DNA from: Sphingomonas sp. UNC305MFCol5.2
GTDB taxonomy: Bacteria > Pseudomonadota > Alphaproteobacteria > Sphingomonadales > Sphingomonadaceae
Length of the DNA: 64,000 nucleotides
Direction of reading: 5' to 3'
Assembly: GCF_000712135.1 (NCBI RefSeq)
Contig: NZ_JOOE01000002.1
Span: forward strand, 1-64,000
In this document: piece after piece, positions 35,247 to 45,355 of the stretch
Numbering within the stretch: the stretch's first letter is position 1
Layout: every line of letters begins with the position of its first letter
Made by a program: the position numbers and the translations under genes
Notes under the pieces: model-generated
Seen by the model: the letters and a program-made list of their open reading frames with translations, nothing else
Databases searched by the model: none
Told to the model about the DNA's origin: nothing

Positions 35247-38180
35247 ATGAGGGAACGTCGGGCGGGCGCGATCGGATCGCTGCGCTATTTGGCTCTACTC
35301 GGATCAACAGCGCTGGCGGCGCTGTTCCCCTTCCCTATCGCAGCCTCGGCCCAGACGGCGCCGTCGGCGGATCAGAGCGCCGCGCAGTCGACCTCGAATC
35401 CTCCGCCTGAAGACGCCGCCGTCTCAACGGATGCGCGGGACGAAATCACCGTCACCGGCACGCGGCTCGGCGTCAGCGGCTTTACTGCGCCGACACCGGT
35501 AACGGTGCTGGGTGCGGAGCTGATCGCGAAGACGGCCTCGCCAACCGTCGGCGAGGCGCTGGCGCAGCTGCCTTCGTTTCGCGCGACGACGACGCCGGCG
35601 ACTCAGCAGATCTTCCCCGCCAATGCGGGCGCGCGCATCGCCGATCTGCGGGGGCTCGGGGCCGCGCGCACGCTGGTGCTGGTCGACAGCCGTCGCTTCA
35701 CGCCCAGCACATCCAGCGGCACGGTCGACCTCAACCTGATTCCCACGTTGCTCGTGCAGCGCGCCGAAGTGGTGACCGGCGGGGCCTCGGCCGCCTATGG
35801 CTCGGATGCGGTTTCGGGCGTCATCAATATCCTGCTCGACACGACGCTGAGCGGAATCAAGACGACGGCGGGATATGGCATCTCCGATCGCGGCGACGGC
35901 CAGCAATATTTCGCGCAATTCGCCGCCGGCACAAGCTTCAATGACGGACGCGGCCATGCGGTGTTCGGCGCCGAATACAACAAGGACGAAGGGGTCGGCG
36001 GTTGCTATACGCGCACCTTCTGTAGCAACGAAGTCGGCGATCTCACCGGCACGCCCGGTGCCGGCGGCCGTCCCGCGCACAATATTTCCTATAACGTCCA
36101 CACCTCTTCGCTCACGCCGGGCGGCCTGATCACGGCAACGATCAATGCGGCGGGCGTGCGGACGCCGGCCAAAGGCGGCCCGCTGAGCGGAATCCAGTTC
36201 ACCGGCAATGCGCAGCCGGCCAGTTTCACTTATGGCAATTTCCCCTCCGCGTTGTTTCAGGAGGGCGGCAGCGGGGCAGGACTGAACACCTTCTTCGGCG
36301 ATCCGGCGCTTTCCATCCCCGTCGAGCGCTACAATGCGCTCGGCCACTTCGAATATGAATTCTCGCCGGCGTTCACCTGGTTCGCCGAGGCAAGCTATGG
36401 CCATGTCGCCGGCTATGTGACGGGTCCGGAGATCCGCGACATCGGCTTCCCTGCGCCCGGTGCCGTCATCTCGATCGAGAATCCCTTCCTCCCCGCGTCG
36501 ATCAAGCAGACGATGACCGCCAACGGCATCGTCGCGCTGACCCTGGGCAAGCTGGGAACCGAGTTCGGCACGATCGACAGCACCTCGGTTCGCGATACGA
36601 TGCGGATGGTCACGGGCGGCAGCGGCGATCTTGGCGGAAGCTGGAAATGGGACGCGTATCTGCAGTACGGCGTCACCGATTATAAGCAGCGTTCCATCAA
36701 CAATCGCATCACCGCGCGCTACGCCAAGGCGATCGACGCGGTCGCTGGCCCGGGCGGCACGCCCGTTTGCCGCGTCAACGCCGACGCCAATCCCAACAAC
36801 AACGATCCCGCCTGCGTCGCGCTCAATATTCTGGGCAACGGTCATTATTCGCAGGCGGCCAAGGACTATGCGTTCGGCACGACCGTCCAGAATTCGGTGT
36901 TCACGCAGACCGCGGGTGCGTTCAACGTCCGCGGCGAACCCTTCGCCACCTGGGCCGGCCCGGTGGGGCTGGCAGCGGGCGTCGAGGCACGGCGCAACGG
37001 TCTTCGGATCGCGGTGGATCCAATATCGGCGACGAACGGCTTCTACGTCTTCAATCAGACTCCTTCCAAAGGCCAGGTCGGCGTGATCGAAGGCTATGCC
37101 GAACTGGCGATTCCCCTGCTCAGGGACAGCGTGCTGGGCTCGAGCCTGGAAATCAACGGCGCCGTCCGCCAGGCACGCTACACCAACACCAGCGCGGGAA
37201 CGAAAAGCCGGTTCGACGCGACGACGTGGAAGCTGGGCGCCACGTATCGCCCCGTCGACTGGCTGATGCTGCGTGCCACGCAATCGCGCGATATCCGCGC
37301 GCCCAACACGTCCGAACTGTTCACCACGCCGGTCGGCGGACAGGCGGCATTGGTCGACACCAAAACCTCGACCCAGGTGTTCGCGCAGACCTTCACCGGC
37401 GGCAACATCAACCTGAAACCGGAACGTGCGCAAACCTTCACCGCCGGAGCGACGTTGCAGCCAGAGGGCGCCCTGCGCGGTTTCCGCTTCTCCGCCGACT
37501 ATTACAATATCCGGATCGACAGCGCGATCGCGACGCTAGGCGCGCAAGTGATCGTCGACACCTGCAACGCCCGCAACGACCCGGCGATCTGCGCGCTCGT
37601 CACGCGCGATTCGAACGGATTGCTCCAGAAGGTCGCGGTGCTGTTCCTCAACCTGAACCGGCAGCAGGTTCGCGGGCTCGATTTCGAGGCAGGCTACAGC
37701 CATTCGCTGGGCGCGGGCCGCTCCCTGGACCTGCGGATCCTCGCCACGCACGCGATCGACTACACCAACAGCGCGCTCCCGGGAGTCAATCGGGCGGGCG
37801 ACGACGGACCCGCCGGCGTTCCTTCCTGGATCATCGACGGCGACGTTTCGGTCGATTGGGGTCCGGTGGGCGTGCACGCCGAGGGACGCTATATCTCCGC
37901 GGGCAAATATGACGCCACGCTCATCGGCCCGCAGGACCCGGGGTACAGTGTACTGCTGCCCAACAGCATCAACACGAACCGGGTGCCGTCGCGCTTCATG
38001 ACCAATCTGGGCATCACCTTCGATCTCATCGACCGGGGATCGCGCAAGGTCGAGCTGTTCGGGAATGTCTACAACCTGTTCGACGTGCTCGCGCCGCCGC
38101 TTTGGAACGGCAACAACAACGGCGTCTATTACGACAATATCGGACGCCGCTATCGCATGGGCGTCCGCGCCAGCTTCTGA
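35247..38180 (+). CDS. TonB-dependent outer-membrane receptor
   Basis: A 977-residue receptor. It has a signal peptide (AALFPFPIAASAQ), a TonB-box-like DEITVTGTRL, a plug domain (TVGEALAQLPSFRA, GARIADLRGLGAARTLVLVDSRRF, VVTGGASAAYGSDAVSGVINILL) and a 22-strand barrel ending in the typical terminal aromatic (RYRMGVRASF). GGGAGGG lies 6 bases before the ATG at 35247. It belongs to the branch of long sphingomonad receptors that take up carbohydrates and aromatics rather than siderophores; substrate unknown. It heads a rightward operon with two exported esterases, which suggests import of an ester-linked plant phenolic. Operator A overlaps its promoter region. Confidence 0.92.
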   Translation: MRERRAGAIGSLRYLALLGSTALAALFPFPIAASAQTAPSADQSAAQSTSNPPPEDAAVSTDARDEITVTGTRLGVSGFTAPTPVTVLGAELIAKTASPTVGEALAQLPSFRATTTPATQQIFPANAGARIADLRGLGAARTLVLVDSRRFTPSTSSGTVDLNLIPTLLVQRAEVVTGGASAAYGSDAVSGVINILLDTTLSGIKTTAGYGISDRGDGQQYFAQFAAGTSFNDGRGHAVFGAEYNKDEGVGGCYTRTFCSNEVGDLTGTPGAGGRPAHNISYNVHTSSLTPGGLITATINAAGVRTPAKGGPLSGIQFTGNAQPASFTYGNFPSALFQEGGSGAGLNTFFGDPALSIPVERYNALGHFEYEFSPAFTWFAEASYGHVAGYVTGPEIRDIGFPAPGAVISIENPFLPASIKQTMTANGIVALTLGKLGTEFGTIDSTSVRDTMRMVTGGSGDLGGSWKWDAYLQYGVTDYKQRSINNRITARYAKAIDAVAGPGGTPVCRVNADANPNNNDPACVALNILGNGHYSQAAKDYAFGTTVQNSVFTQTAGAFNVRGEPFATWAGPVGLAAGVEARRNGLRIAVDPISATNGFYVFNQTPSKGQVGVIEGYAELAIPLLRDSVLGSSLEINGAVRQARYTNTSAGTKSRFDATTWKLGATYRPVDWLMLRATQSRDIRAPNTSELFTTPVGGQAALVDTKTSTQVFAQTFTGGNINLKPERAQTFTAGATLQPEGALRGFRFSADYYNIRIDSAIATLGAQVIVDTCNARNDPAICALVTRDSNGLLQKVAVLFLNLNRQQVRGLDFEAGYSHSLGAGRSLDLRILATHAIDYTNSALPGVNRAGDDGPAGVPSWIIDGDVSVDWGPVGVHAEGRYISAGKYDATLIGPQDPGYSVLLPNSINTNRVPSRFMTNLGITFDLIDRGSRKVELFGNVYNLFDVLAPPLWNGNNNGVYYDNIGRRYRMGVRASF

Positions 38181-38263
38181 ACGAACGACAAATGGAGCGA
38201 GGCCGGCGCATCCGAACGCGATAGGGGTGCGCCTCAGGATCGAGCGGGATTGGGAGAGCATCG

Positions 38264-39847
38264 ATGACGGACGGGGAGATTCTGCGATCCACGGCCTCGC
38301 GCCGCCGGTTCCTGGGCGGATTCGCGGCGACTGCGGCCACGACCCTGCCAGGCACGCGTGCGTTTGCGAGCGCGACTCCCGTCGTGGCGACCCGCGACGG
38401 CAAGGTCCGGGGCACGATCGACCGCGGCATTCAGGTGTTTCGCGGGATACCCTATGGCGCGCCGACAGGTGGGGCCAAGCGGTTCCGCGCACCTGAGCCT
38501 CCAACACCCTGGCGCGGCGTGCGCGACGCCAGCGGGTTCGGATCCTCGTGCCCGCAATTGACCCCGGGTGATCCCAGGGATCCTCCCCGGTCGGAGGATT
38601 GCCTGGTCCTCAATGTCTGGACGCCAGGGGCCGATCCGAATGCGCGGCGCCCGGTGATGGTCTGGGTGCATGGCGGCGGCTTCGCGGTCGGTTCGGGTTC
38701 GGACCGCGTGAACGACGGCGTTCGATTGTGCGCGCGCCAGGATGTCGTCCTCGTCACGCTCAACCACCGGCTGAATGCGTTCGGCTACCTGTACTTCGGC
38801 GATCTCGTCCCCGCCGGCGCGGTCGCGGACAATCCCGGCCAGCTCGATCTTGCCGCAGCCTTGCGATGGATACGCGCCAATATCGCGGCGTTCGGCGGAG
38901 ATCCGGAAACCGTGATGGTGTTCGGCCATTCGGGCGGCGGCTCCAAGGTCGCCTCGCTGCTGGCGATGCCCTCCGCGACGGGGCTGTTCCATCGGGCCGC
39001 GCTGCAAAGCGGCTTCGGCACCTATGGGATCTCGCCCGAGGACGGAATGCGTATCACCGCCGCGCTGTTCGAGGCGCTCGGCATCGCGCGAGGCGATATC
39101 GAGACACTCCGTACCGTTCCCGCGGACCGGTTGCTCGCGGGCCTGCAGCAAGTCACGCAGGGCAATCCCATGCTCGGCCCGGGCATCGTCGCCGACGGGA
39201 CGGTGATCCCGCATATCCCGTTCGCGCCGGATGCGCCGCCGATTTCGCGCGGCATTCCCATGCTTGTCGGACATACCGCAGCCGAGACCACCGTGCTGTT
39301 TCCTCCCAAAGAGGCTTTCACGCTCGATTGGGATGGGCTCGAGACGGCGCTGCAGGGAAAGGTGCGCGAACCGCAACCGCTGATCCAGGGCTTTCGCCGC
39401 TTGCGGCCCGGCGCGACCCCCAGCGAACTCTATTTCGCCATCACCACCGAGGCCGGCATGGGCCGCAACGCGCGCATCGTGCAGGAAAAGCGTGGCGCGT
39501 CCGGCGGGGCGCCCTGCTATGGCTATCTGGTCGACTGGCGGTCTCCCGCGAGGAACGGCGCGCTGGGTGCGCATCACGGCGTCGAACTGCCCATGGTGTT
39601 CGATACCGTTGCGTCTTCTCCCGATCTGGCGTCCCGCGCCGCCGAGGCACAGGCACTGGCGGACGAAATGAGCGCGCGATGGGCGCGGTTCGCGCGAACC
39701 GGCGATCCCAATGTCGCGGGCCTGCCCGAATGGCCGGCCTATTCCGCGCCGCGGCGCGCGACGATGATCTTCGATTCGCCCTGTTCGCTCGGCGCGGATC
39801 CGTTGGGCGCAGAACAGGCGCTCATCGCCGCTTACGGAGTGCGCTGA
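38264..39847 (+). CDS. Tat-exported type-B carboxylesterase
   Basis: A 527-residue carboxylesterase. A twin-arginine motif ([15 protein letters not shown]) directs export. Type-B hallmarks: [17 protein letters not shown] oxyanion hole (136-140), GHSGGGS nucleophile elbow with Ser223, and a late [12 protein letters not shown] catalytic His block. Such enzymes hydrolyse carboxylic esters of aromatic or aliphatic acids. It follows the TonB receptor by 83 bases and its stop overlaps the start of the tannase-type gene (TGATG), so all three are likely co-expressed. Confidence 0.88.
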   Translation: MTDGEILRSTASRRRFLGGFAATAATTLPGTRAFASATPVVATRDGKVRGTIDRGIQVFRGIPYGAPTGGAKRFRAPEPPTPWRGVRDASGFGSSCPQLTPGDPRDPPRSEDCLVLNVWTPGADPNARRPVMVWVHGGGFAVGSGSDRVNDGVRLCARQDVVLVTLNHRLNAFGYLYFGDLVPAGAVADNPGQLDLAAALRWIRANIAAFGGDPETVMVFGHSGGGSKVASLLAMPSATGLFHRAALQSGFGTYGISPEDGMRITAALFEALGIARGDIETLRTVPADRLLAGLQQVTQGNPMLGPGIVADGTVIPHIPFAPDAPPISRGIPMLVGHTAAETTVLFPPKEAFTLDWDGLETALQGKVREPQPLIQGFRRLRPGATPSELYFAITTEAGMGRNARIVQEKRGASGGAPCYGYLVDWRSPARNGALGAHHGVELPMVFDTVASSPDLASRAAEAQALADEMSARWARFARTGDPNVAGLPEWPAYSAPRRATMIFDSPCSLGADPLGAEQALIAAYGVR

Positions 39848-41514
39848 TGCGGCACTGGAAATGGATGATCCTGTGTGTGGCAGGCCTCTTCAGCGCGGCG
39901 ATCGCCGATGCCCAGCCCGCGCCGCCGCCCGCTTCGCCTGCGCGCCTGGCCGTGCTTCCCGAAAGGGCCGTGATCGCTCCGGCGATGGTCTGCGCCGATC
40001 TGATGCGCCAGCCCGCCCGCAACGCGGCGGGTATCGCGTTCCGCTTGCGCTCGGCCGAGGACGAGCCGGCAACCGGGACGCGCGCTGCCTTCTGCCTGGT
40101 CAAGGGCTATGTCGCACCACAGACCGAGTTCGAGCTTCGCCTGCCATTGACCGGCTATACCGGCCGCTTCCTGCAGGGCGGGTGCGGCGGGATGTGCGGC
40201 GTGATACCCACGTCGATCACCCCCCGGTGCAGCAACGCGCACGCCTTTGGCGGCGCGTTTGCAGTGGCGTTCAACAATGGCGGGCACCATTCCGCCGGGA
40301 TCGGCGACGCCACATGGGCGATCGGAGACCCGGAGCTGCGCGCCCAATTCGCGGAGAAGGCGACACATGCGGTCGCGGTGGCGTCCAAGGCGTTGGTGGC
40401 CGGCTTCTACGGCAAGCCGCCCGAGAAAAGCTATTTCGCCGGTTGCTCGGGCGGCGGGCGCGAGGCGCTGATGGAGGCGCAACGTTATCCGGGCGATTTC
40501 GACGGGATCGTCGCCGGATCCTCGGTGGCGATGCCCGCGGCGATGCAATTGTTCCTGTGGGAGGCGCAGAAGGGCCTCGATCCGCAAGGCCGGGAAATTT
40601 TCACCGACGCGGCGGTACACCTGTTGCACAAGGCGGTGATCGAGAGCTGTGACGCGCGCGACGGCATCACCGACGACCAGATCGACGACCCACGCTCGTG
40701 CAGCTTCGACCCGGCGTCGCTGGGCTGCCCCCCGAAGGAGCACGCGCCTGGGGCGTGCCTGTCGCCCGCGCAAGTCGCGGCGGCGCGGGCTTATTACCGG
40801 GGTCCGACGGACGCAGAGGGGAATGCGCTGTTTCCCGGTGGGGCGCCATATGGCGGCGAACTCGGCTGGGTGGGGCGCGGCGCGCCGACCCAGACCGGCA
40901 AGTTCGCCGCCGAGGCGTTCCTCAATTATCTGCTGCTGCCGGGTGAACTCCCCGCCGATTTCAGCTGGCGCGACTGGCGCTTCACGCGCGCGAGCCTGGC
41001 GCGGCTGCTTGCCGCCGGCACCCCCTATGATTCGACCGACCCCGACATGCGCGCGTTTCGCGACGCCGGCGGCAAGCTGCTGCTGTGGCAGGGTGCGGCC
41101 GACAACGCGGCAGGCATCTTCGGCATGCTCGATTATTATCAGGCGGTACGCGAGCAGATGGGCGGACTGGCCGCGACGCGCGATTTCGCGCGGATATTCC
41201 TCGTTCCCGGCGGCTATCACTGCGCCGGCGGCTATGTCCCCTACGACCAGGATTTCCTCGGCGCGATGGTCAATTGGGTCGAGCTCGGAAAAGCGCCCGA
41301 CGCGATCGAGGCGAGCGCGACGCTTGTCGACGGTACCGTCCGGCGGCGGCCGCTTTATGCCTATCCCACCCGGACCCGCTATCTGGGCGGTGACGTGAAC
41401 GCTGCCGCTTCCTTCGCGCCGCTGCCGGTGAAGAACGCGCCGGAGGACGGGTTCGACTGGCCGGGTTCGCACGCGGTGTCGAGACAGCGCCGCAATCTCG
41501 CGCCGCACGACTGA
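39847..41514 (+). CDS. Exported tannase / feruloyl-esterase family protein
   Basis: A 555-residue protein with a signal peptide (ILCVAGLFSAAIADAQ) and the tannase/feruloyl-esterase fold: GRFLQGGCGGMCG, AFNNGGHHSAGIGDA, the nucleophile Cys200-Ser201 in FAGCSGGGREAL, a GAADNAAG Asp region and YHCAGGY. The Cys-Ser and His-Cys pairs are the CS-D-HC disulfide triad specific for this family. It hydrolyses ester bonds of phenolic acids such as gallate or ferulate, or of terephthalate-type esters, in the periplasm. Its start codon overlaps the stop of the carboxylesterase. With the receptor this gives an import-and-hydrolysis unit. Exact ester unknown. Confidence 0.88.
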   Translation: MRHWKWMILCVAGLFSAAIADAQPAPPPASPARLAVLPERAVIAPAMVCADLMRQPARNAAGIAFRLRSAEDEPATGTRAAFCLVKGYVAPQTEFELRLPLTGYTGRFLQGGCGGMCGVIPTSITPRCSNAHAFGGAFAVAFNNGGHHSAGIGDATWAIGDPELRAQFAEKATHAVAVASKALVAGFYGKPPEKSYFAGCSGGGREALMEAQRYPGDFDGIVAGSSVAMPAAMQLFLWEAQKGLDPQGREIFTDAAVHLLHKAVIESCDARDGITDDQIDDPRSCSFDPASLGCPPKEHAPGACLSPAQVAAARAYYRGPTDAEGNALFPGGAPYGGELGWVGRGAPTQTGKFAAEAFLNYLLLPGELPADFSWRDWRFTRASLARLLAAGTPYDSTDPDMRAFRDAGGKLLLWQGAADNAAGIFGMLDYYQAVREQMGGLAATRDFARIFLVPGGYHCAGGYVPYDQDFLGAMVNWVELGKAPDAIEASATLVDGTVRRRPLYAYPTRTRYLGGDVNAAASFAPLPVKNAPEDGFDWPGSHAVSRQRRNLAPHD

Positions 41515-41521
41515 AGGCGAG

Positions 41522-41926
41522 TCAGCTCGCCGCGGCGGGCCGGAACTCGCGACGAAACGTCGCGGCGCGGATGCGCGTATAGTGATCGCCTTCGAAATCA
41601 TAGAAAACGAAGCTGTTGAGATAATAGCGGTCGGCCCGCGCCATCGGCCGCACCGCGAAATCGGGCGCATCCTCGATCGCGAGGAATTCCGATTCGATCT
41701 CCGCGGCCAGTGTCTCCCCGTCCGCGAAGCATTGGACGATCTCGATCGTGCGCCGGGTTTGCTGCTTCGCCTTGCCGTAGAAATCGAGGATCGCCTCGCG
41801 CCCGGTCAGTTCGGTGCCGTTGCCGATCACGAGCCGGACATCGGGAGCATAGAATCCGCGAAGGGCACCCCAATCGCCAGCGTTGAACGCTTGCAGATAG
41901 GCACGGAACCGAACTTCAGCCCTCAT
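41522..41926 (-). CDS. SnoaL/NTF2-like protein 1
   Basis: A 134-residue protein of the NTF2-like cone fold (SnoaL-like): FRAYLQAFNAGDWGALRGFYAPDVRLVIGNGTELTGREAILDFY is the family signature. Members are cyclases, isomerases, dehydratases or binding proteins for small cyclic substrates. Its ATG overlaps the stop of the upstream NTF2-like gene (ATGA), so the two are translationally coupled. It ends 8 bases from the tannase-type gene's stop (convergent). Paired with a related second copy, it may form heteromers or act on successive intermediates. Confidence 0.8.
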   Translation of the reverse strand: MRAEVRFRAYLQAFNAGDWGALRGFYAPDVRLVIGNGTELTGREAILDFYGKAKQQTRRTIEIVQCFADGETLAAEIESEFLAIEDAPDFAVRPMARADRYYLNSFVFYDFEGDHYTRIRAATFRREFRPAAAS

Positions 41927-42339
41927 CCCGCATTCTCCGGCGCCGATACGAAACGGGCGGTGCGGATACGAGTGAACCGGCCGTAGGCGACGTCGTACAT
42001 GGCGAAGCTCACCCGTTGCCGGGTGTCGCCTGCGCGCATCGCCCCGGTCGGCATGTCAGGCCAGTCGCGCAGCGCGATCAGCGTGGTGCGCAGTTCCGCG
42101 GCAATCCGGCTCCCGTCCGGCGCGCCGACGAAGCCGAGCAGGTCGACCCGTTCGTCCAGATAGCCGCGAACCTTGCGATAGAAATTGAGCACGGAATCAC
42201 GCCCGATCAGTTGCGCCGCCTGGCCGTGGAAGACGACGTCATCGGCATAATAGCTGCCGAAGGCGGCGAAGTCGGCGCGGTTGAAAGCCGCGAGATAGTC
42301 CTCGAACCACAAGCGGAGATCAGCCGTGGTGGCGTTCAC
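41923..42339 (-). CDS. SnoaL/NTF2-like protein 2
   Basis: A 138-residue NTF2-like protein starting at a GTG that overlaps the MFS stop (GTGA). FEDYLAAFNRADFAAFGSYYADDVVFHGQAAQLIGRDSVLNFYRK aligns with the downstream copy and identifies the SnoaL-like family. Same operon position logic: MFS carrier, copy 2, copy 1. The two copies share roughly one third of residues. Role unknown; small-molecule isomerase or lyase is likely. Confidence 0.78.
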   Translation of the reverse strand: MNATTADLRLWFEDYLAAFNRADFAAFGSYYADDVVFHGQAAQLIGRDSVLNFYRKVRGYLDERVDLLGFVGAPDGSRIAAELRTTLIALRDWPDMPTGAMRAGDTRQRVSFAMYDVAYGRFTRIRTARFVSAPENAG

Positions 42340-43736
42340 CCCCGCTCCTCTCCGACGACATAGAAATCTTCGCGCAATGTTCGCGAGGCGATGAGGAAGC
42401 AGATCGACGCGATGAAGAACACGCAAACCGCCGCCATCAACGCGGACCTGATGCCATAGGTGGCGGCAACCGCGCACGGATCGGCGAGGCTGGCGGCGGC
42501 CAGCGCGGCCTTTCCGCCATGGCATTGCGCCAGATACTCGCCGCCGGTGAACACCGATTCGGCGAAACGATCGCTCATCCAGCCGACCGCGGTAGGGCCG
42601 AGCCCCGAGCCGAAGATGGTGTAGAGGATCGCGAAGAGCGCTGCTCCGGTCGCGCGCATCCGCGGCTCGAGCATATTCTGGATCATGGCCAGCGTCGGGC
42701 CGTAGAAAAGCAGCAGCGTCCCCCCCGAGATGCACAGCATCACCGAGCCCCAGACGATCGAGTGGGTGTTGAACGCGATCCAATACAGCAACGGCGCGAC
42801 TGCCAGCCCGATCGCCGGTCCCCATGCCGGCCAGCGCCGGTCCCCCCGCCTGGATAGCCAATCGGTGCCGAACGAGCCGATGAGCAGTCCGGCGGCAAGC
42901 GAGATTGCCGAAATGGTACCGTACAGCGCACCCGCCTGTTGCACGGGGAGCTGGTAGATCCGCCCCAGATATACCGCGAGGAATTGCGAAATAGCCGTCA
43001 TTCCGAACCCGGCGAGCGCACCGCCGAGGATGACGAAGAACAATCCGCGCTTGCTTATGACGACGCGCAGGAAGGCGCCGAAATTCGGCGGCGGCGCGGG
43101 GTCACGCGGCGCATTGTCCGCCAACCCGCGGCGCGGCTCGCGCAGTACCAGCAGCACCAGCAGACCGACGAGCACGCCCGGAATGCCGAGCGCGAAGAAC
43201 GCCATGCGCCATCCCCATTGCGCCGCGACCCAGCCGCCGGCCGTCGCGCCGAGGAAGATGCCCACCGGCGTACCGAGCAGGATCAGCGACATCGCCGATG
43301 CCCGCCGCTCGCGCGGAAAATGATCGCTGACGAGCGACGAGGTGACTGGTTGCGACCCGGCCTCGCCGACGCCGACGCCGACGCGGCAGAGCAGGAGCTG
43401 GACAAAGCTGCCGATCAGCCCGCAGGCCGCGGTCATGATCGACCAGAAGATGATCGCGATCGAGATGATCTTCACACGCGAATAGCGCTCGGCGAGCCTG
43501 CCGATCGGCAGGCCGAGAAGCGCGTAGAGGAAAGCAAAGGCGACGCCCTGCAGGATGCCGAGCTGGAAATCGCTGAGGCCGAGATCGCGCTTGATCGGCT
43601 GGGCGAGCACCGCAAGCACCGAACGGTCGGCGAAATTGAAGACCGCGACCGAAAACGACATGCCGATGAAGAGTCGCCGGTAGCCGGCTGACAGGAGGCG
43701 CTCGTCGTCACCGTTCAAGGGCTTGATCCTCTCCAT
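42336..43736 (-). CDS. MFS transporter (aromatic-acid/spinster-like)
   Basis: A 466-residue carrier with twelve helices. The motif between helices 2 and 3 is GLPIGRLAERYSRVK (variant of G-x-L-x-D-R-x-x-R) and FNFADRSVLAVLAQPIKRDLGLSDFQLGILQG near the start is the sphingomonad spinster-like MFS pattern. It is the first gene of a leftward operon with two SnoaL-like proteins and is divergent from the aldehyde dehydrogenase gene. Operator B lies in the shared 191-base intergenic region. Probably imports or exports an aromatic acid or other intermediate. Confidence 0.88.
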   Translation of the reverse strand: MERIKPLNGDDERLLSAGYRRLFIGMSFSVAVFNFADRSVLAVLAQPIKRDLGLSDFQLGILQGVAFAFLYALLGLPIGRLAERYSRVKIISIAIIFWSIMTAACGLIGSFVQLLLCRVGVGVGEAGSQPVTSSLVSDHFPRERRASAMSLILLGTPVGIFLGATAGGWVAAQWGWRMAFFALGIPGVLVGLLVLLVLREPRRGLADNAPRDPAPPPNFGAFLRVVISKRGLFFVILGGALAGFGMTAISQFLAVYLGRIYQLPVQQAGALYGTISAISLAAGLLIGSFGTDWLSRRGDRRWPAWGPAIGLAVAPLLYWIAFNTHSIVWGSVMLCISGGTLLLFYGPTLAMIQNMLEPRMRATGAALFAILYTIFGSGLGPTAVGWMSDRFAESVFTGGEYLAQCHGGKAALAAASLADPCAVAATYGIRSALMAAVCVFFIASICFLIASRTLREDFYVVGEERG

Positions 43737-43842
43737 GTCTCGGCCCTGCCGCGCGCTCCCCAGTGGCGGCAGGGCCGATGATCGCTGGTCGCCATTGTCA
43801 TTGACGCCAAGCTTGCAATGCCTCTTTCTTGGCGTAAAGATG

Positions 43843-43854
43843 GTGATTAATCAA
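43843..43854. promoter_or_regulatory. Operator B between MFS and aldehyde dehydrogenase genes
   Basis: GTGATTAATCAA fits the family motif TTGAT-N2-ATCAA in 11 of 12 positions (perfect TGATTAATCA core). A TTGACA -35-like element for the dehydrogenase begins 9 bases downstream at 43863. Confidence 0.55.
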
Positions 43855-43927
43855 TATCTCTTTTGACAGATTGGCTGTGGGATATTGTATGTAAGGCATA
43901 TGATATCAGCAAAGGGAGAGGGACAGG

Positions 43928-45355
43928 GTGGCGTACCCCGATCTGTATCTGCACATCGATGGCGAGCGAGTGAATCGCGGCAACCGCCGCACCTTCCCCG
44001 TCCTGAATCCCGCGAACGGCGAGGTGCTCGGCGAACTGCCGCTGGCCGATGCCGCCGATCTCGATCGTGCGCTCGACGCCGCGGCACGGGGATTCCGTGT
44101 CTGGCGCGATTCGACGCCGCAACAGCGTGCCGCCGTCCTGAACGGCGCGTCGCGGCTGCTGCACGATCGCATCGACACGCTCGCCCACGTGATGACGCTG
44201 GAAGAAGGCAAGACACTAAGCGAAGCGCGAACCGAAGTGATGATGGTCGCCGGGCTCTTCGCTTTCTATGCGGGCGAGTGCCAGCGCCTCTATGGCCGAG
44301 CGCTCGTGCGCCCGACCGGGCAGCGATCGACCGTGACGCATGAACCCGTGGGGCCGGTCGCGGCGTTCGCGCCATGGAATTTCCCCGCGGGCAATCCCGG
44401 CCGGAAGCTGGGCGCGCCGATCGCGGCGGGCTGTTCGGTGATCCTGAAGGCCGCCGAGGAGACGCCCGCTTCCGCGCTTGCGGTGCTTCAATGCCTGCTC
44501 GATGCCGGGCTCCCGCCCGGCGTGGCGCAGGCGGTGTTCGGCATGCCCGACGAGGTCTCACGTCACCTGCTCGGCTCGCCGGTCATCCGCAAGCTGAGCT
44601 TCACCGGATCGACCGCGGTGGGCAAGCACCTCGTCAAACTTGCCGCCGAGGATATGAAGCGCACGACGATGGAATTGGGCGGCCATGGGCCCGTGCTGGT
44701 GTTCGGGGATGCGGATGTTGATCGCGCGCTGGATACGATGGCGACTGCGAAGTGGCGCAATGCGGGGCAGGTCTGCGTTTCGCCCACTCGCTACATCGTC
44801 CAGCAGGACGTGTTCGCGCGCTTCCGCCGGGGATTCATCGAGCGCGCGCAGGCATTGCGCGTCGGCGACGGTCTCGATCCGCAATCGCAGATGGGTCCGA
44901 TGGCGAATGCGCGCCGGCCCGAAGCCATGGAACGGATGGTCGCCGATGCAATGGCGCGGGGCGCGACGCTCGACACGGGCGGCGCGCGGATCGGGAACCG
45001 GGGTTTCTTCTTCGCGCCGACCGTGCTGAGCGAAGTCCCGCTCGCGGCGCAGGTGATGAACGAAGAACCGTTCGGCCCCGTCGCGATCATCAATCCCTAT
45101 CCCGACGAGGAAGCGATGGTCGCCGAAGCGAACCGGTTGCCCTACGGCCTCGCCGCCTATGTCTGGACCGGCGACCCGCAGCGGCAGAAGCGCGTCGCGC
45201 GCGAAATCGAGGCCGGGATGGTCGGCGTCAACACCTCGATGATCGGCGGGGCGGATTCGCCCTTCGGCGGCGTCAAATGGTCCGGGCACGGCAGCGAGGA
45301 CGGCCCCGAGGGACTGCAGGCTTGTCTGATAACCAAGGCGGTGCACGAAGCATGA
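43928..45355 (+). CDS. NAD(P)-dependent aldehyde dehydrogenase
   Basis: A 475-residue aldehyde dehydrogenase with all catalytic residues: Asn151 in APWNFP, Lys174 in ILKAAEETP, Glu249 in MELGGHGP and nucleophile Cys283 in NAGQVCVSP. The FTGSTAVGKHL Rossmann loop is intact. It is closest to the succinate-semialdehyde/benzaldehyde dehydrogenase groups. It starts with GTG behind GGGAGAGG. Its stop overlaps the start of the LigW-like gene (ATGA). In this cluster a likely substrate is the aromatic aldehyde released by the stilbene oxygenase or by benzoylformate decarboxylase. That assignment is inference. Confidence 0.9.
   Translation: MAYPDLYLHIDGERVNRGNRRTFPVLNPANGEVLGELPLADAADLDRALDAAARGFRVWRDSTPQQRAAVLNGASRLLHDRIDTLAHVMTLEEGKTLSEARTEVMMVAGLFAFYAGECQRLYGRALVRPTGQRSTVTHEPVGPVAAFAPWNFPAGNPGRKLGAPIAAGCSVILKAAEETPASALAVLQCLLDAGLPPGVAQAVFGMPDEVSRHLLGSPVIRKLSFTGSTAVGKHLVKLAAEDMKRTTMELGGHGPVLVFGDADVDRALDTMATAKWRNAGQVCVSPTRYIVQQDVFARFRRGFIERAQALRVGDGLDPQSQMGPMANARRPEAMERMVADAMARGATLDTGGARIGNRGFFFAPTVLSEVPLAAQVMNEEPFGPVAIINPYPDEEAMVAEANRLPYGLAAYVWTGDPQRQKRVAREIEAGMVGVNTSMIGGADSPFGGVKWSGHGSEDGPEGLQACLITKAVHEA

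Noticed and set aside
35424..37433. 669-codon reverse open frame opposite the first TonB receptor
   Set aside because: Antisense to a fully recognisable receptor; Arg/His-rich composition typical of a mirrored GC-rich gene.
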